From assembly GCF_006438965.1 (NCBI RefSeq), contig NZ_RCZM01000009.1:1-64000 (forward strand): a stretch of DNA of 64,000 bases, written 5' to 3'. The DNA is from Pedococcus bigeumensis. Lineage in GTDB: Bacteria > Actinomycetota > Actinomycetes > Actinomycetales > Dermatophilaceae. The stretch's first letter is position 1. Each line of letters starts with the position of its first letter. Shown one piece after another: positions 33,727 to 41,982 of the stretch. Position numbers and translations under genes: made by a program. The notes below the pieces were generated by a model that was not told where the DNA came from, made no database searches, and worked only from the letters and a program-made list of their open reading frames with translations.

Positions 33727-34128
33727 GTGTCCATCGTTGTGGGATATGTACCGACGAAGGAAGGGCGCGCCGCACTGCGCCGAGCCGCGGACGAGGCGCT
33801 GCTGCGCAAGTCCAAGCTGATCGTCATCAACTCCCAGCGCGGTGGCCGCGACTTCGACGGCGACGAGGCGAACCGGTTCGAGAGCGAGCTCTCCCGCATC
33901 CAGGGTGAGCTCGACGAAGAGGGTCTGGAGCACGAGGTGCGCCAGCTGGTCCGCGGCAACGAACCGGCCGAGGACCTCATCGCCGTGGCCGAAGAGGAGA
34001 ACGCCGAGTTCATCGTCATCGGGCTTCGGCGCCGCACCCCGGTCGGCAAGCTGATCCTGGGCTCGAACGCCCAGCGCATCCTGCTCGACGCGTCGTGCCC
34101 CGTCCTGGCGGTGAAGGCAGACGCCTGA
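33727..34128 (+). CDS. universal stress protein (UspA family)
   Basis: A protein of 133 residues, a single Usp domain. The N-terminal strand is SIVVGYVPTKEGRAALRRA and the C-terminal G-x2-G-x9-G-(S/N)-x-A-Q-R nucleotide-binding pattern appears as GLRRRTPVGKLILGSNAQRILLDASCPVLAV; the first positions (GLRRR) are less typical, so ATP binding is plausible but not certain. TAGGAG precedes the GTG start. It lies between metX and sigA. Confidence 0.9.
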   Translation: MSIVVGYVPTKEGRAALRRAADEALLRKSKLIVINSQRGGRDFDGDEANRFESELSRIQGELDEEGLEHEVRQLVRGNEPAEDLIAVAEEENAEFIVIGLRRRTPVGKLILGSNAQRILLDASCPVLAVKADA

Positions 34129-34230
34129 GGCGGCTGGTCCGGCGGCCCACGGGTTGCCCGTCCCGGCAACGTTCCGGTCCCGTTCAGACGTCTCGACCGC
34201 GCCGATGCGGGATCTGCGGGCAAGTCGTTT

Positions 34231-34236
34231 TACAAT
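34231..34236 (+). promoter_or_regulatory. candidate -10 element upstream of sigA
   Basis: TACAAT lies about 140 bases before the sigA start in an otherwise GC-rich intergenic region, preceded by a T-run (GTTTT). No good -35 hexamer sits at the standard distance, so this is tentative. Confidence 0.3.
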
Positions 34237-34378
34237 GTATGCAACGAGGTCTCGTCAGGGTCCAGCCCAGCCGGTCTCGGCAATACTTCCACTCCCGCTG
34301 TTGTTGTCACAGGCATCCCCTCAAAGCATGGCTGTGATGACGTGCGCCGTGCCGCGAGTCCGCGACGAAAGGTAGTCC

Positions 34379-36043
34379 GTGTCGCCTGTGTCCAAGAAGG
34401 CTGCGAGCCCCGCACCGTCTCTTCCCCCAGAGTTCTCCCACCCCGCACTGCAGAAGCTGCTCAAGCAGGGCCGCACCAACGGCTCGGTTGACAGCGGTCA
34501 GCTGCGTGACGCCCTGGAGGGGGCCGAGATCGCACCCAAGCGGATGAAGGCCGTGCTGCGGTCCCTGGACGAGCAGGGCATCCACGTGACCCTCGACCCG
34601 GCGACCGCCACGCGTGCGGTGGCTGCGACCAGCACCCGGAAGAAGACTGCGACGGCACCGGCCAAGAAGGCTGCCGCCAAGACGGCTTCGCCTGCGGCCA
34701 AGCCCGCCGCAAAGGCTGCGGCACCCAAGGCCGAAGCCCCGAAGGCCGACGACAAGCCGGCGGCGAAGACGGCCACCAAGGCAGCCGCGACCAAGCCTGT
34801 GGCCACCAAGGCCGCGCCCGCCAAGGCGACCACGACCAAGAAGGCCGCAGCGGCAGCCGCGGGCGAGGCAGCGCCGGCCACCAAGAAGGCCGCGACCACG
34901 AAGAAGGCCGCTGCCAAGACGGCCGCCAACGGTGCCGCAGCCGATGGTGACGCCGCCGACAGCGACGCCCCCGCGGCAGAGCCCACCGACGTCGTGGTGG
35001 GGGAGCTCGAGGACGTCGTCATCGACGACGAGGACACGGACGACAAGAAGGACGAGGAGTCCGAGGGCGCGGGCTTCGTCCTGCGCGACGATGACGAGGA
35101 CGACGCCCCGGTCCAGCAGGTCGTCACCGCCGGTGCCACGGCTGACCCGGTCAAGGACTACCTCAAGCAGATCGGCAAGGTCGCCCTGCTCAACGCCGAG
35201 CAGGAGGTCGAGCTCGCGAAGCGCATCGAGGCCGGCCTGTTCGCCGAGGAGCGGCTGAACTCCGGCGACAAGATCGAGATGAAGCTCAAGCGCGAGCTGT
35301 GGTGGATCGCCCAGGACGGCAAGAAGGCCAAGAACCACTTGCTCGAGGCCAACCTGCGCCTCGTGGTCTCGCTGGCCAAGCGCTACACCGGTCGCGGCAT
35401 GTTGTTCCTGGACCTGATCCAGGAGGGCAACCTCGGTCTGATCCGTGCGGTCGAGAAGTTCGACTACACCAAGGGCTACAAGTTCTCGACGTACGCGACG
35501 TGGTGGATCCGCCAGGCGATCACCCGCGCCATGGCCGACCAGGCCCGCACCATCCGGATCCCGGTGCACATGGTCGAGGTCATCAACAAGCTGGCCCGCG
35601 TGCAGCGCCAGATGCTCCAGGACCTCGGGCGCGAGCCCACCCCGGAGGAGCTCGCCAAGGAGCTCGACATGACCCCTGAGAAGGTCGTCGAGGTCCAGAA
35701 GTACGGTCGCGAGCCCATCTCCCTGCACACGCCCCTCGGCGAGGACGGCGACAGCGAGTTCGGTGACCTCATCGAGGACTCCGAGGCAGTCGTGCCGGCC
35801 GACGCGGTCAGCTTCACGCTCCTGCAGGAGCAGCTGCACTCGGTCCTCGACACGCTCTCCGAGCGCGAGGCCGGTGTGGTCTCGATGCGGTTCGGCCTCA
35901 CCGACGGCCAGCCGAAGACGCTCGACGAGATCGGCAAGGTCTACGGCGTGACCCGCGAGCGGATCCGCCAGATCGAGTCCAAGACGATGAGCAAGCTGCG
36001 CCACCCGAGTCGGTCCCAGGTGCTGCGCGACTATCTCGACTGA
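34379..36043 (+). CDS. sigA: primary RNA polymerase sigma factor (RpoD/HrdB type)
   Basis: A protein of 554 residues. About residues 80-200 are an Ala/Lys-rich extension, followed by an acidic stretch (about 205-245), as in HrdB-type factors. Region 1.2 starts near 255 ([12 protein letters not shown]), region 2 covers 318-392 ([40 protein letters not shown]), and region 4.2 covers 514-544 ([20 protein letters not shown]). It recognises housekeeping promoters. The gene has a tyrosine-integrase element inserted at its 3' end: its last seven codons (LRDYLD plus stop) lie in the left attachment site, with the protein unchanged. No terminator follows its stop codon; the likely original one is at 46508. 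Confidence 0.95.
   Translation: MSPVSKKAASPAPSLPPEFSHPALQKLLKQGRTNGSVDSGQLRDALEGAEIAPKRMKAVLRSLDEQGIHVTLDPATATRAVAATSTRKKTATAPAKKAAAKTASPAAKPAAKAAAPKAEAPKADDKPAAKTATKAAATKPVATKAAPAKATTTKKAAAAAAGEAAPATKKAATTKKAAAKTAANGAAADGDAADSDAPAAEPTDVVVGELEDVVIDDEDTDDKKDEESEGAGFVLRDDDEDDAPVQQVVTAGATADPVKDYLKQIGKVALLNAEQEVELAKRIEAGLFAEERLNSGDKIEMKLKRELWWIAQDGKKAKNHLLEANLRLVVSLAKRYTGRGMLFLDLIQEGNLGLIRAVEKFDYTKGYKFSTYATWWIRQAITRAMADQARTIRIPVHMVEVINKLARVQRQMLQDLGREPTPEELAKELDMTPEKVVEVQKYGREPISLHTPLGEDGDSEFGDLIEDSEAVVPADAVSFTLLQEQLHSVLDTLSEREAGVVSMRFGLTDGQPKTLDEIGKVYGVTRERIRQIESKTMSKLRHPSRSQVLRDYLD
36024..36043 (+). other. attL: left attachment site within the sigA 3' end
   Basis: TGCGCGACTATCTCGACTGA is repeated at 46453-46472 with two differences, TAT/TAC and CTC/CTG, both silent third-codon changes. 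The first ten bases (TGCGCGACTA) are identical. The copy ends exactly at the sigA stop codon, so the element replaces the end of the gene with an equivalent coding sequence. Confidence 0.85.
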
Positions 36044-36118
36044 GACTCAGACGGTCAGGTCGGCGTTTCCGCAGGTCATTGCCCTGTAGAGGCTCTGACA
36101 GGCGACACGCTACACCCG

Positions 36119-36130
36119 CACAGCGCTCTT
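36119..36130 (+). other. candidate integrase arm-type site, left
   Basis: CACAGCGCTCTT is found here and at 46392-46403 in the same orientation, and again in part at 46431 (CACAGCGTTC). Each copy lies near an end of the element, outside the core repeats, as arm-type sites of tyrosine integrases do. AGTCCAG(G)ATAT also occurs next to both copies. Confidence 0.45.
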
Positions 36131-36147
36131 AGTCCAGATATCAGGCT

Positions 36148-37083
36148 ATGCTGCGTGTCGTGGCGAAGAAACCTGCTCAGCCGGACCTGCGGATGCTGCT
36201 GCCCTCGTGGCTCTTGTCGTTGCGCGCCGACCGCAAGAGTGAGCAGACCATCAAGACGTACTCCGAGGGCGTGCGGTTCTACCTCACATGGTGCCAGGAC
36301 AACGACGCGCCACCGCTCGAGCGCGCTAGCATCCGCGGATGGATCGCGGCGCTGCTCGACGGCGGCAACCAACCCGCGACGGCACGCGCCCGCCAGTTGG
36401 CGGTGCGACGGTTCACGTCATGGCTGGCCGAGGAGGGCGAGATCCCGGCTGACCCATTCGTGGGCATCAAGGCGCCCAAGCTCGACACGAAGGTGATCGA
36501 GCCCCTGACGGAGGACGAGCTGAAGGCCTTGCTCAAGGCGTGTGTGCCACCCAAGGGCGCGACGCCGGCCGAGGCCATGCGCCACCGCAGGGACGAGGCC
36601 ATGCTGCGGCTGATGCTCGAAACCGGCGCGAGAGCCGGTGAGGTGGTCGCCATCGAGCGCGACGACATCGACGCCACTGCCGGTACGGCCATCATCCGCA
36701 AAGGCAAGGGCGGCAAAGGCCGCGTGGTCCCGTTCGGACCACACACCGCCCTGGCGCTGGACCGCTACATGCGGCTGCGCACCCACCATCGCCTCGCAGA
36801 CAGCCCCGCACTGTGGCTAGGGGATCGTGGCAAGGGATTCAGCTACGACGCACTGCACAAGGCGCTGGGGGAGCGCGCCGCCGCCGCCGGGATCGTTGGC
36901 TTCCACCCGCACAAGATGCGCCACACCGCGGCTCACCGTTGGCTCGCCGCTGGCGGTTCCGAAGGTGGGCTGATGGCCGTAGCGGGCTGGACCCGACCCG
37001 ACATGCTGATGCGCTACACCAAGGCCCAGGCGTCCGCCCGTGCTGCGGAGGAAGCCCGAGGGCTCAACCTAGGCGAGATCTAA
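36148..37083 (+). CDS. int: tyrosine recombinase / integrase
   Basis: A protein of 311 residues. The N-terminal SAM-like core-binding domain covers about residues 10-100 (SWLLSLRADRKSEQTIKTYSEGVRFYLTWC). The catalytic domain has Arg162 (GARAGEV), His255-x-x-Arg258 (HPHKMRHT), Trp281 and the nucleophile Tyr290 (MRYTKAQ). It carries out integration at the sigA 3' end and, with a directionality factor, excision. It lies 104 bases downstream of sigA on the same strand without an intervening terminator, so read-through from sigA may help express it. The ATG gives the family's normal N terminus. Confidence 0.93.
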   Translation: MLRVVAKKPAQPDLRMLLPSWLLSLRADRKSEQTIKTYSEGVRFYLTWCQDNDAPPLERASIRGWIAALLDGGNQPATARARQLAVRRFTSWLAEEGEIPADPFVGIKAPKLDTKVIEPLTEDELKALLKACVPPKGATPAEAMRHRRDEAMLRLMLETGARAGEVVAIERDDIDATAGTAIIRKGKGGKGRVVPFGPHTALALDRYMRLRTHHRLADSPALWLGDRGKGFSYDALHKALGERAAAAGIVGFHPHKMRHTAAHRWLAAGGSEGGLMAVAGWTRPDMLMRYTKAQASARAAEEARGLNLGEI

Positions 37084-37403
37084 TAGTTATCTCAATATGT
37101 GAGATTGCTATTGACTTCGGCGTAAACGGGTTGCGCTGTGCTTCGGACCATGGCAGAGTCGCAACCAACACCCGCAGAGTTCCATGGGTGAGATTTAACT
37201 CGCTAGGCGCGAGGTGTGACTCAGGCCCAGGTGGCCGTTGGAAGCGCTCGATGCCGAACGACTGTGGGAGTTCGCCCAGGCGGTGAGTCCCTAGCCCGGC
37301 CCAGGAGGCCGTGAGGGCAAGTCGAGCGTGATCCGTAGGCCACTCGCCTCCGGTCACAGGCTCCTTGCCCGGATGACCAGAGGTCAATGAACCCGAGGTC
37401 ACC
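37084..37403 (+). other. 320-base intergenic region between int and the replication operon
   Basis: No convincing gene. It contains a short inverted repeat, ATCTCA-N5-TGAGAT (37089-37105), with a related TGAGATTT near 37190, and a TTGACT hexamer at 37111. This is the expected place for the promoter and operator of the operon beginning at 37404, but no complete promoter can be defined by eye. Confidence 0.4.
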
Positions 37404-37697
37404 ATGACTGAATCTGAGCGCAAGCTCCGTTCGCAGATCGCCGCCCACGAGTCTTGGGCACAGACCCCCAACCGCACCGCGCGCACCGCCAACGCGCGTG
37501 CCGGCCTTGACGCCAAGTTCCTCGCTCAGGCAGACGGCGACCCCATCGCCGCTGAACACCTGCGCAAGGCGCACTACCAGAGGCTCGCCCTGAAGAGCGC
37601 CATCTCGCGCCGCAAGTCCCGCGAGCTGACCGAGACCGCCGAGGCTGCCGAGGCAGAGCTGGACGAGCTCGGGGAGGCTGCGAATGATGCTGCCTGA
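37404..37697 (+). CDS. conserved small protein of actinobacterial mobile elements
   Basis: A protein of 97 residues, highly charged and helical: TESERKLRSQIAAHESWAQ, then RTARTANARAGLDAKFLAQA, then a Lys/Arg-rich helix and an acidic C terminus. Proteins of this type are often seen near primase genes in actinobacterial prophage-like elements (from memory, not searched); function unknown. GAGG lies seven bases before the ATG. The end overlaps the next gene by 14 bases. Confidence 0.75.
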   Translation: MTESERKLRSQIAAHESWAQTPNRTARTANARAGLDAKFLAQADGDPIAAEHLRKAHYQRLALKSAISRRKSRELTETAEAAEAELDELGEAANDAA

Positions 37698-37992
37698 CAG
37701 GTCCACCTGCTCGTTGGGCAACGAAATCCGCCCCAACCCGAAGGCTGAGGCGGACCCAAAGACGTTTGGCGGCGTCGATCCCATTCTAGCCGAGGATCAC
37801 CGTCTCTGGATTGGCGGCTATGACGCGGGTTATGCCGCGGGCCGTCAGGACGCCTCCGTGGATCTCGCGTGCGGGTGGTTGCACGCCGAGGCCCGACGCT
37901 GGACCGATCAGGCTGTGACGCTGGCCGAGGCGAACCACGGTAAGGGCTGGTCGGACGAGATCCGCGCCCAGGCAGAGGGGGTGGCCGCGTGA
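37684..37992 (+). CDS. hypothetical protein of mobile element
   Basis: A protein of 102 residues. The middle has a Gly/Tyr/Ala-rich segment (LWIGGYDAGYAAGRQDASV), followed by a Trp-containing helical part (DLACGWLHAEARRW) and an Ala-rich C terminus. I do not recognise it. It overlaps the gene before by 14 bases and the primase start by four, which supports it as a real member of the operon. Confidence 0.65.
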   Translation: MMLPDRSTCSLGNEIRPNPKAEADPKTFGGVDPILAEDHRLWIGGYDAGYAAGRQDASVDLACGWLHAEARRWTDQAVTLAEANHGKGWSDEIRAQAEGVAA

Positions 37993-39446
37993 GCGACGAC
38001 CTGCACCCGGAGTTCAAACGGATGCTCGGCATAGACGAGCCCACACCCGAGTACGCGCCCGCCGACGACCTCGAGCCGATGGCCGACTACGGCGACTCCC
38101 ACGCACACGAAGGCGAGCAGCACCGCGGGCAACTGCGCATGGCCTACCGACTGGCGGCCTGCTACACCGACCGACTCTTGCACGTTGCCAATGTCGGGTG
38201 GCACGTCTGGGATGGACATCGCTGGACCGTGGACGAACGCGGCGAGGCAGCCAAGGCCGTGTTCGACACCCTGCGTCAAGCGCTCGCTGAGGCCGTCGAC
38301 CTTCCCGGCAAGGAACGCGACCACCTCTATAGCGACGTGCGCAGGTGCGAGACAGCCGCAGGCGTTGACGGGGTGCTCAGGCTCGCCTCAGCCCTTGACG
38401 CATTCGCCGCCATCGTTGGCGACCTGGACGCAGATCCGTACCTGTTGAACACCCTCAGCGGCACGCTCGACCTGCGCACGCTCGACCTGCGCCCACATCG
38501 GCCGGCCGACCGGCTCACGAAGGTGTGCGGCACCGGATACGACGCAGGTGCAGAGGCGCCCACATGGGAGACGTTCCTCGCAGACGCGCTGCCAGACGCG
38601 GAGGTGCGCGACTTCCTCCGTCGCATGGTGGGGCTCTCGCTGGTTGGCAAGGTGGTCGAGCATGTTCTGCCGATCCTCACCGGCACCGGCCGCAACGGCA
38701 AGGGGACGATGGTTCGCACCCTCGCGGCTGCCATCGGGGACTACGCCATCGAGGCCGAGCCGGAGCTCTTCCTGGCCCGTGACCGAGCCCACCCGACTGG
38801 ACAGCTCGACCTTCGAGGCGTCCGACTGGCGACCTGTCAGGAGACCGACGAGGGCAAGCGGCTGGCCGTGGCGACCGTGAAGCGGCTCACCGGAGGCGAC
38901 ACGATCCGAGCGCGAGCGATGCGTCAGGACTTCGTGGAATTCGAGCCCTCCCATCTTCCCGTGATGATCACGAACCACCTTCCACGGGTGCCCGCGGACG
39001 ATCCCGCCCTGTGGGCGCGTCTACTGGTCGTGCCCTTCGACGTGTCATTCATCGGACGCGAGGACACCGGACTAGGCGACAGGCTCGCTCTTGAGCTGCC
39101 CGGAATCCTTGCGTGGGCCGTGCGCGGCTATGGCGAGTACGTCGAGCGCCGGCTCGACCCGCCGCAGGCCGTGAAGGTGGCAACCGAGCAGTACCAGGTG
39201 AGCGCCGACGCGCTGGCCCAGTTCATCGAGGAAGTCTGCTACGTCAACCCCTACGTGTTCGCCCGAGCCTCCGAGTTGTTCGCCGAATGGCAGGCGTGGT
39301 GCCGCGTCAACAGCGAGGAACCGGGCAACACGCGCCGATTCAAGGAGTCGATGGAAACGCGCGGCCATCAGTCACGGAAGACCAACAGCGGCAACGTCTT
39401 CCAAGGGCTCGAGGTCGTCAAGGAGGCCGTCGATGAGCGCTACTGA
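37989..39446 (+). CDS. phage/plasmid primase-helicase (P4/D5 family, SF3 helicase)
   Basis: A protein of 485 residues. After an N-terminal region typical of D5-type proteins (YRLAACYTDRLLHVANVGWHVWDG) comes a SF3 ATPase: Walker A GTGRNGKGTM with Lys238, then RLATCQETDEGKRL (Walker B-like), VMITNHLPRVPADDPALWARLLVVPF (motif C and arginine finger), then a winged-helix C terminus. No zinc-finger primase domain is visible, so it may be a helicase only. It would open the origin and drive autonomous replication of the excised element. GTG start overlapping the previous stop codon. Confidence 0.9.
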   Translation: MSDDLHPEFKRMLGIDEPTPEYAPADDLEPMADYGDSHAHEGEQHRGQLRMAYRLAACYTDRLLHVANVGWHVWDGHRWTVDERGEAAKAVFDTLRQALAEAVDLPGKERDHLYSDVRRCETAAGVDGVLRLASALDAFAAIVGDLDADPYLLNTLSGTLDLRTLDLRPHRPADRLTKVCGTGYDAGAEAPTWETFLADALPDAEVRDFLRRMVGLSLVGKVVEHVLPILTGTGRNGKGTMVRTLAAAIGDYAIEAEPELFLARDRAHPTGQLDLRGVRLATCQETDEGKRLAVATVKRLTGGDTIRARAMRQDFVEFEPSHLPVMITNHLPRVPADDPALWARLLVVPFDVSFIGREDTGLGDRLALELPGILAWAVRGYGEYVERRLDPPQAVKVATEQYQVSADALAQFIEEVCYVNPYVFARASELFAEWQAWCRVNSEEPGNTRRFKESMETRGHQSRKTNSGNVFQGLEVVKEAVDERY

Positions 39447-39454
39447 GCACAGAA

Positions 39455-39535
39455 GTGGAGGAAGTGGAGGGTTACTGCATTCATCCCGAACACATACACA
39501 TAGGGAGTTTGCCGAGAACCCTCCACCGCCTCCAC
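39455..39535. repeat. 19-bp inverted repeat with paired GTGGAGG motifs (candidate origin)
   Basis: GTGGAGGAAGTGGAGGGTT (39455-39473) pairs with AACCCTCCACCGCCTCCAC (39517-39535) with two mismatches and a 43-base loop. Each arm contains two copies of GTGGAGG spaced nine bases apart. The array starts nine bases after the primase-helicase stop codon; P4-like elements often have origin repeats near this gene. It could also be a transcription-attenuating hairpin. Confidence 0.5.
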
Positions 39536-39557
39536 TCACACGCCGTGAGGTGTCCCG

Positions 39558-39737
39558 ATGAGCCCCCGACTGGACCGCTACGGCGATCCCATCGAGGACG
39601 ACGACGAGCAGCCGGTGGCCGCTGACCTGTGCCGCGAGGCTCTCGCCAGGGCTAATGAGGCACGGAGATGCCCAGTCTGCTCAGGGCACCTCAAGCCCGG
39701 TTGGCTCGTCCACCCGAGCTGCAGGAGTGCCGCGTGA
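39558..39737 (+). CDS. small zinc-knuckle-like protein
   Basis: A protein of 59 residues. The N-terminal half is acidic (GDPIEDDDEQPVAADL). The C-terminal half has CPVCSGHLKPGWLVHPSCR, whose Cys/His arrangement suits one zinc site. The stop overlaps the next gene's GTG (GTGA), as throughout this operon. The function is unknown; small zinc proteins next to WhiB-like genes are frequent in actinophages. Confidence 0.6.
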   Translation: MSPRLDRYGDPIEDDDEQPVAADLCREALARANEARRCPVCSGHLKPGWLVHPSCRSAA

Positions 39738-39991
39738 ACGCCGCCGCCGCCGCCGAACGTCTGACAGCAGCCCTGGCAGACCTCGAAGACAAGGGCATCC
39801 GCTGGCCATGCAAAGGCCGACCGGAGTGGACGAGTGAGTCCGCCGAGGACCGCGAGTACGCCGCGGCCGGTTGCCGATTCTGTCCCGTGTTCGACCTGTG
39901 CGCCGCGATGGCAGACGAGACCAAGCCCACCGCCTGCGTTTACGCCGGCGTCGACCGAACCCCCAAAACCCGTACCAAGAAAGCGAGCTGA
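39734..39991 (+). CDS. WhiB-like iron-sulfur regulator of the element
   Basis: A protein of 85 residues with four cysteines spaced as in WhiB proteins: Cys26, Cys47, Cys50 and Cys56 (C-x20-C-x2-C-x5-C, in GCRFCPVFDLC). The part after the last Cys (ACVYAGVD) replaces the usual G-V-W-G-G turn only loosely. The family binds a 4Fe-4S cluster and interacts with region 4 of the primary sigma factor, notable here because the element sits in that gene. AGGAG before the GTG decides the start; an earlier ATG at 39668 lies inside the previous gene. Confidence 0.65.
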   Translation: MNAAAAAERLTAALADLEDKGIRWPCKGRPEWTSESAEDREYAAAGCRFCPVFDLCAAMADETKPTACVYAGVDRTPKTRTKKAS

Positions 39992-39993
39992 AC

Positions 39994-40185
39994 ATGATCA
40001 CCAAGAGCGAACGCCGCAGAGTGAGCAAGGCTGCAGATTGCCTCCTCGCACTCGCCATCCGCGACGCCGAGAATCTGAACCGGCGCAAGATGGCCGGCGA
40101 GGACGTAGCTGCCGAAGCCGTCGACCTGCTGCCCATTCTGGCGATTGTCGGGCGGATGCAGGACATTGCCGAGGGAGGCGCCTGA
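39994..40185 (+). CDS. small helical hypothetical protein
   Basis: A protein of 63 residues, basic at the N terminus (MITKSERRRVSKAADCLLALAIRDAENLNRRKMAGED) and hydrophobic-helical at the C terminus (VDLLPILAIVGRMQDIAEGG). The start is only two bases after the previous stop codon, and the stop overlaps the start of the next gene by one base. No recognisable domain; possibly a small regulator or scaffold protein. Confidence 0.55.
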   Translation: MITKSERRRVSKAADCLLALAIRDAENLNRRKMAGEDVAAEAVDLLPILAIVGRMQDIAEGGA

Positions 40186-40874
40186 TGGCCGCGCTGCCAG
40201 AGCCGTACAGAACCCTCTCGGCGACGATCGAGGAGATAAGGCGCGTTCAGAAAGGGCTCATCAACCGCTCGCCGTTCGCCTTCACCGGCATGCACACGAC
40301 CGGCCACAACGGAATGGAATCTGACGACTTCGACGGCGACCTTGATGCCGGCGACGCCGGCACCAAGGGCTGGTCGTTGAACAGCGCCCGCGCTGCCATC
40401 GGTGAGCTGTTCCTGCGCCCAGGGAGCATCACAAACGATTCGCTGTTGCAGCCGGTCGTGCCCGGTGTCGTCAATGCCGTCGACACTGCGTTTGCCCTCG
40501 TGGCTGCATCGTGGACGACCTTGGCAACGCAGAACGTCACCGTTCCGGCCGGCTGCACTCAACTGCTGGCGCACGTCACCGGAATGGTCTTCGTGGTCGA
40601 CCCGAACACCACGGGTGGATCCAACGGGGCCGGGGCCGACGTCGTACAAGCCCGCGTCTGCGTGGGCGCCACCAACGGCCTCACGGCGGGCGTGTCTATC
40701 AGCGGCTCCAACGGTCAGACGTCCGTGTCCTGCTCGGTCGCCGCACTGCTCACGGGCCTAACTCCTGGCGGCACGGTGACCGTGAAGACGCAGGGCGCCA
40801 CTGGATACCAGAACTTCGCCAGCAACGGTGCCAACCAAGCAAACGCCAGCGCCACGTTGGTGTGGCTGCGATGA
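40185..40874 (+). CDS. phage-like structural protein (tail/adhesin-like), function uncertain
   Basis: A protein of 229 residues. The first 60 are helical and acidic, the rest is beta-rich with many Gly, Ser, Thr and Asn residues (VTVPAGCTQLLAHVTGMVFVVDPNTTGGSNGAG, VSISGSNGQTSVSCSVAALL), as in phage minor tail or receptor-binding proteins. No enzyme motif. With the gene at 41209 it is the only structural-looking protein of the element. The start overlaps the previous stop and the end overlaps the next start by four bases. Confidence 0.6.
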   Translation: MAALPEPYRTLSATIEEIRRVQKGLINRSPFAFTGMHTTGHNGMESDDFDGDLDAGDAGTKGWSLNSARAAIGELFLRPGSITNDSLLQPVVPGVVNAVDTAFALVAASWTTLATQNVTVPAGCTQLLAHVTGMVFVVDPNTTGGSNGAGADVVQARVCVGATNGLTAGVSISGSNGQTSVSCSVAALLTGLTPGGTVTVKTQGATGYQNFASNGANQANASATLVWLR

Positions 40875-41212
40875 ACGGAGAACCCATGAACACCGACCCG
40901 ATTCAACTGCTAGGCGCCGACGATCTCGGACCTACTGGCTACTTCGGCCCAGACAGCGGCATCAAGCCCACGGAGCCCCGCAACGGCGCACAGGACCGCG
41001 TCAAGGCCGTCAAGGTTACCGACATACCCCAGCGCGATGCCGAGCCCGCTACGGTCGTTTCTGGGCTCACGCTCATGGCGTCCCCACCGATAAGCCTCGG
41101 GTGCGCGCGCCAGCCCTGCGGAGGCAGCCTCGAGAACGTCGACCCGCGCCACGTAGACAACCTCAAAGGCGTTTGGGTGTGCGACGAGCACCGCGGAGGC
41201 GATGCCGCATGA
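40871..41212 (+). CDS. hypothetical protein with Cys pairs
   Basis: A protein of 113 residues (ATG 40871; the ATG at 40886, with GGAG before it, is an alternative). The N-terminal half is acidic. The C-terminal half contains LGCARQPCGGSLENVDPRHV followed by WVCDEHRGG: Cys/His spacing that could form a zinc finger. It sits between two structural-looking genes, with four-base overlaps on both sides. Function unknown. Confidence 0.6.
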   Translation: MNGEPMNTDPIQLLGADDLGPTGYFGPDSGIKPTEPRNGAQDRVKAVKVTDIPQRDAEPATVVSGLTLMASPPISLGCARQPCGGSLENVDPRHVDNLKGVWVCDEHRGGDAA

Positions 41213-41982
41213 GCAGCAACTCATTCCTAGACACGGTGTTTGCCAGCAGCCGACGCCGAGTCCCCCGCGTTGGCCAAGTGATCTCCGTCAGTGACGGAAT
41301 CGCCCTCGTGAACGCCAACGGCGGCGAGGTGCCCGCGTTCGTCACCGACCACACCGGCCTCGTGGCAGTCGGCAACATCGTCACCATCAGCCCGCTGGGC
41401 GAGACGTACGAGCTGACGTCGATCCGCTCCGGAGGCACGCCGGCCGGCCTCGTGCTGGGATCCAACCTGCTGCCCAACCCAGGGTTCGAGTACGGCCCCG
41501 CGGGCGCGCCGCCTGACAACTGGACCGAATACACCACGACCGCGAACGCAGTCCTCGTGTGGGACAACACCGCAGGCGAGTCCCTGGCCGGCTCAGCGCG
41601 CGCCCTCGTGACCATGACACCCGACGTCGTTCCGGTTGACCACACCACCGCCTCACGACCCGTCATGGTCGACGACGGCATCGACTACCAAGGCTCTGTG
41701 TGGCTCAAAGCAGTCGGCACCGCCACCGCGTGGGCGTGCGTGCTCAAGGTGCTCACAGCCCCGGACGCAGCCAAATGTGAACCCGGTGACCCCGCAGCGA
41801 CAGAGACCACGCTCGCCACCGTCACTAGTCCCGGTGGCGCGTACCAGCTAGCCCTAGGCCCCATCACGGTCCCCGCCACCCACGGTTACGCCCGCCTGCT
41901 CCTGCAGACCACCGCAGACGCTGGCGCCGTCATGGTCGTGTCGTGGGACGAGGCCGCGCTACAGCAGAAGGTGACCCCGTGA
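41209..41982 (+). CDS. phage-like tail/carbohydrate-binding-like protein
   Basis: A protein of 257 residues. Residues 15-75 form a small beta domain (VGQVISVSDGIALVNANGGEVPAFVTDHTGLVAVGNIVTISPLGETYELTSI), resembling the OB-like N-terminal domain of minor tail proteins. Residues of about 85-250 look like a carbohydrate-binding jelly roll (NLLPNPGFEYGPAGAPPDNWTEYT opens CBM4/9-type domains). It may be a receptor-binding tail part, which would be surprising in an element without capsid genes. ATG overlaps the previous stop codon. Confidence 0.65.
   Translation: MSSNSFLDTVFASSRRRVPRVGQVISVSDGIALVNANGGEVPAFVTDHTGLVAVGNIVTISPLGETYELTSIRSGGTPAGLVLGSNLLPNPGFEYGPAGAPPDNWTEYTTTANAVLVWDNTAGESLAGSARALVTMTPDVVPVDHTTASRPVMVDDGIDYQGSVWLKAVGTATAWACVLKVLTAPDAAKCEPGDPAATETTLATVTSPGGAYQLALGPITVPATHGYARLLLQTTADAGAVMVVSWDEAALQQKVTP

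Noticed and set aside
34307-36004. Minus-strand frame of 565 codons opposite sigA
   Set aside because: Shadow of the Lys/Ala-rich sigA extension; sigA itself is beyond doubt.
39433-39561. Short 42-codon frame between primase-helicase and the next gene, with ATGA-type overlap
   Set aside because: Although coupled in position, it runs through the inverted repeat and uses codons that are rare in this genome (TTA, AGA, AGT, GGA). A non-coding repeat explains it better.
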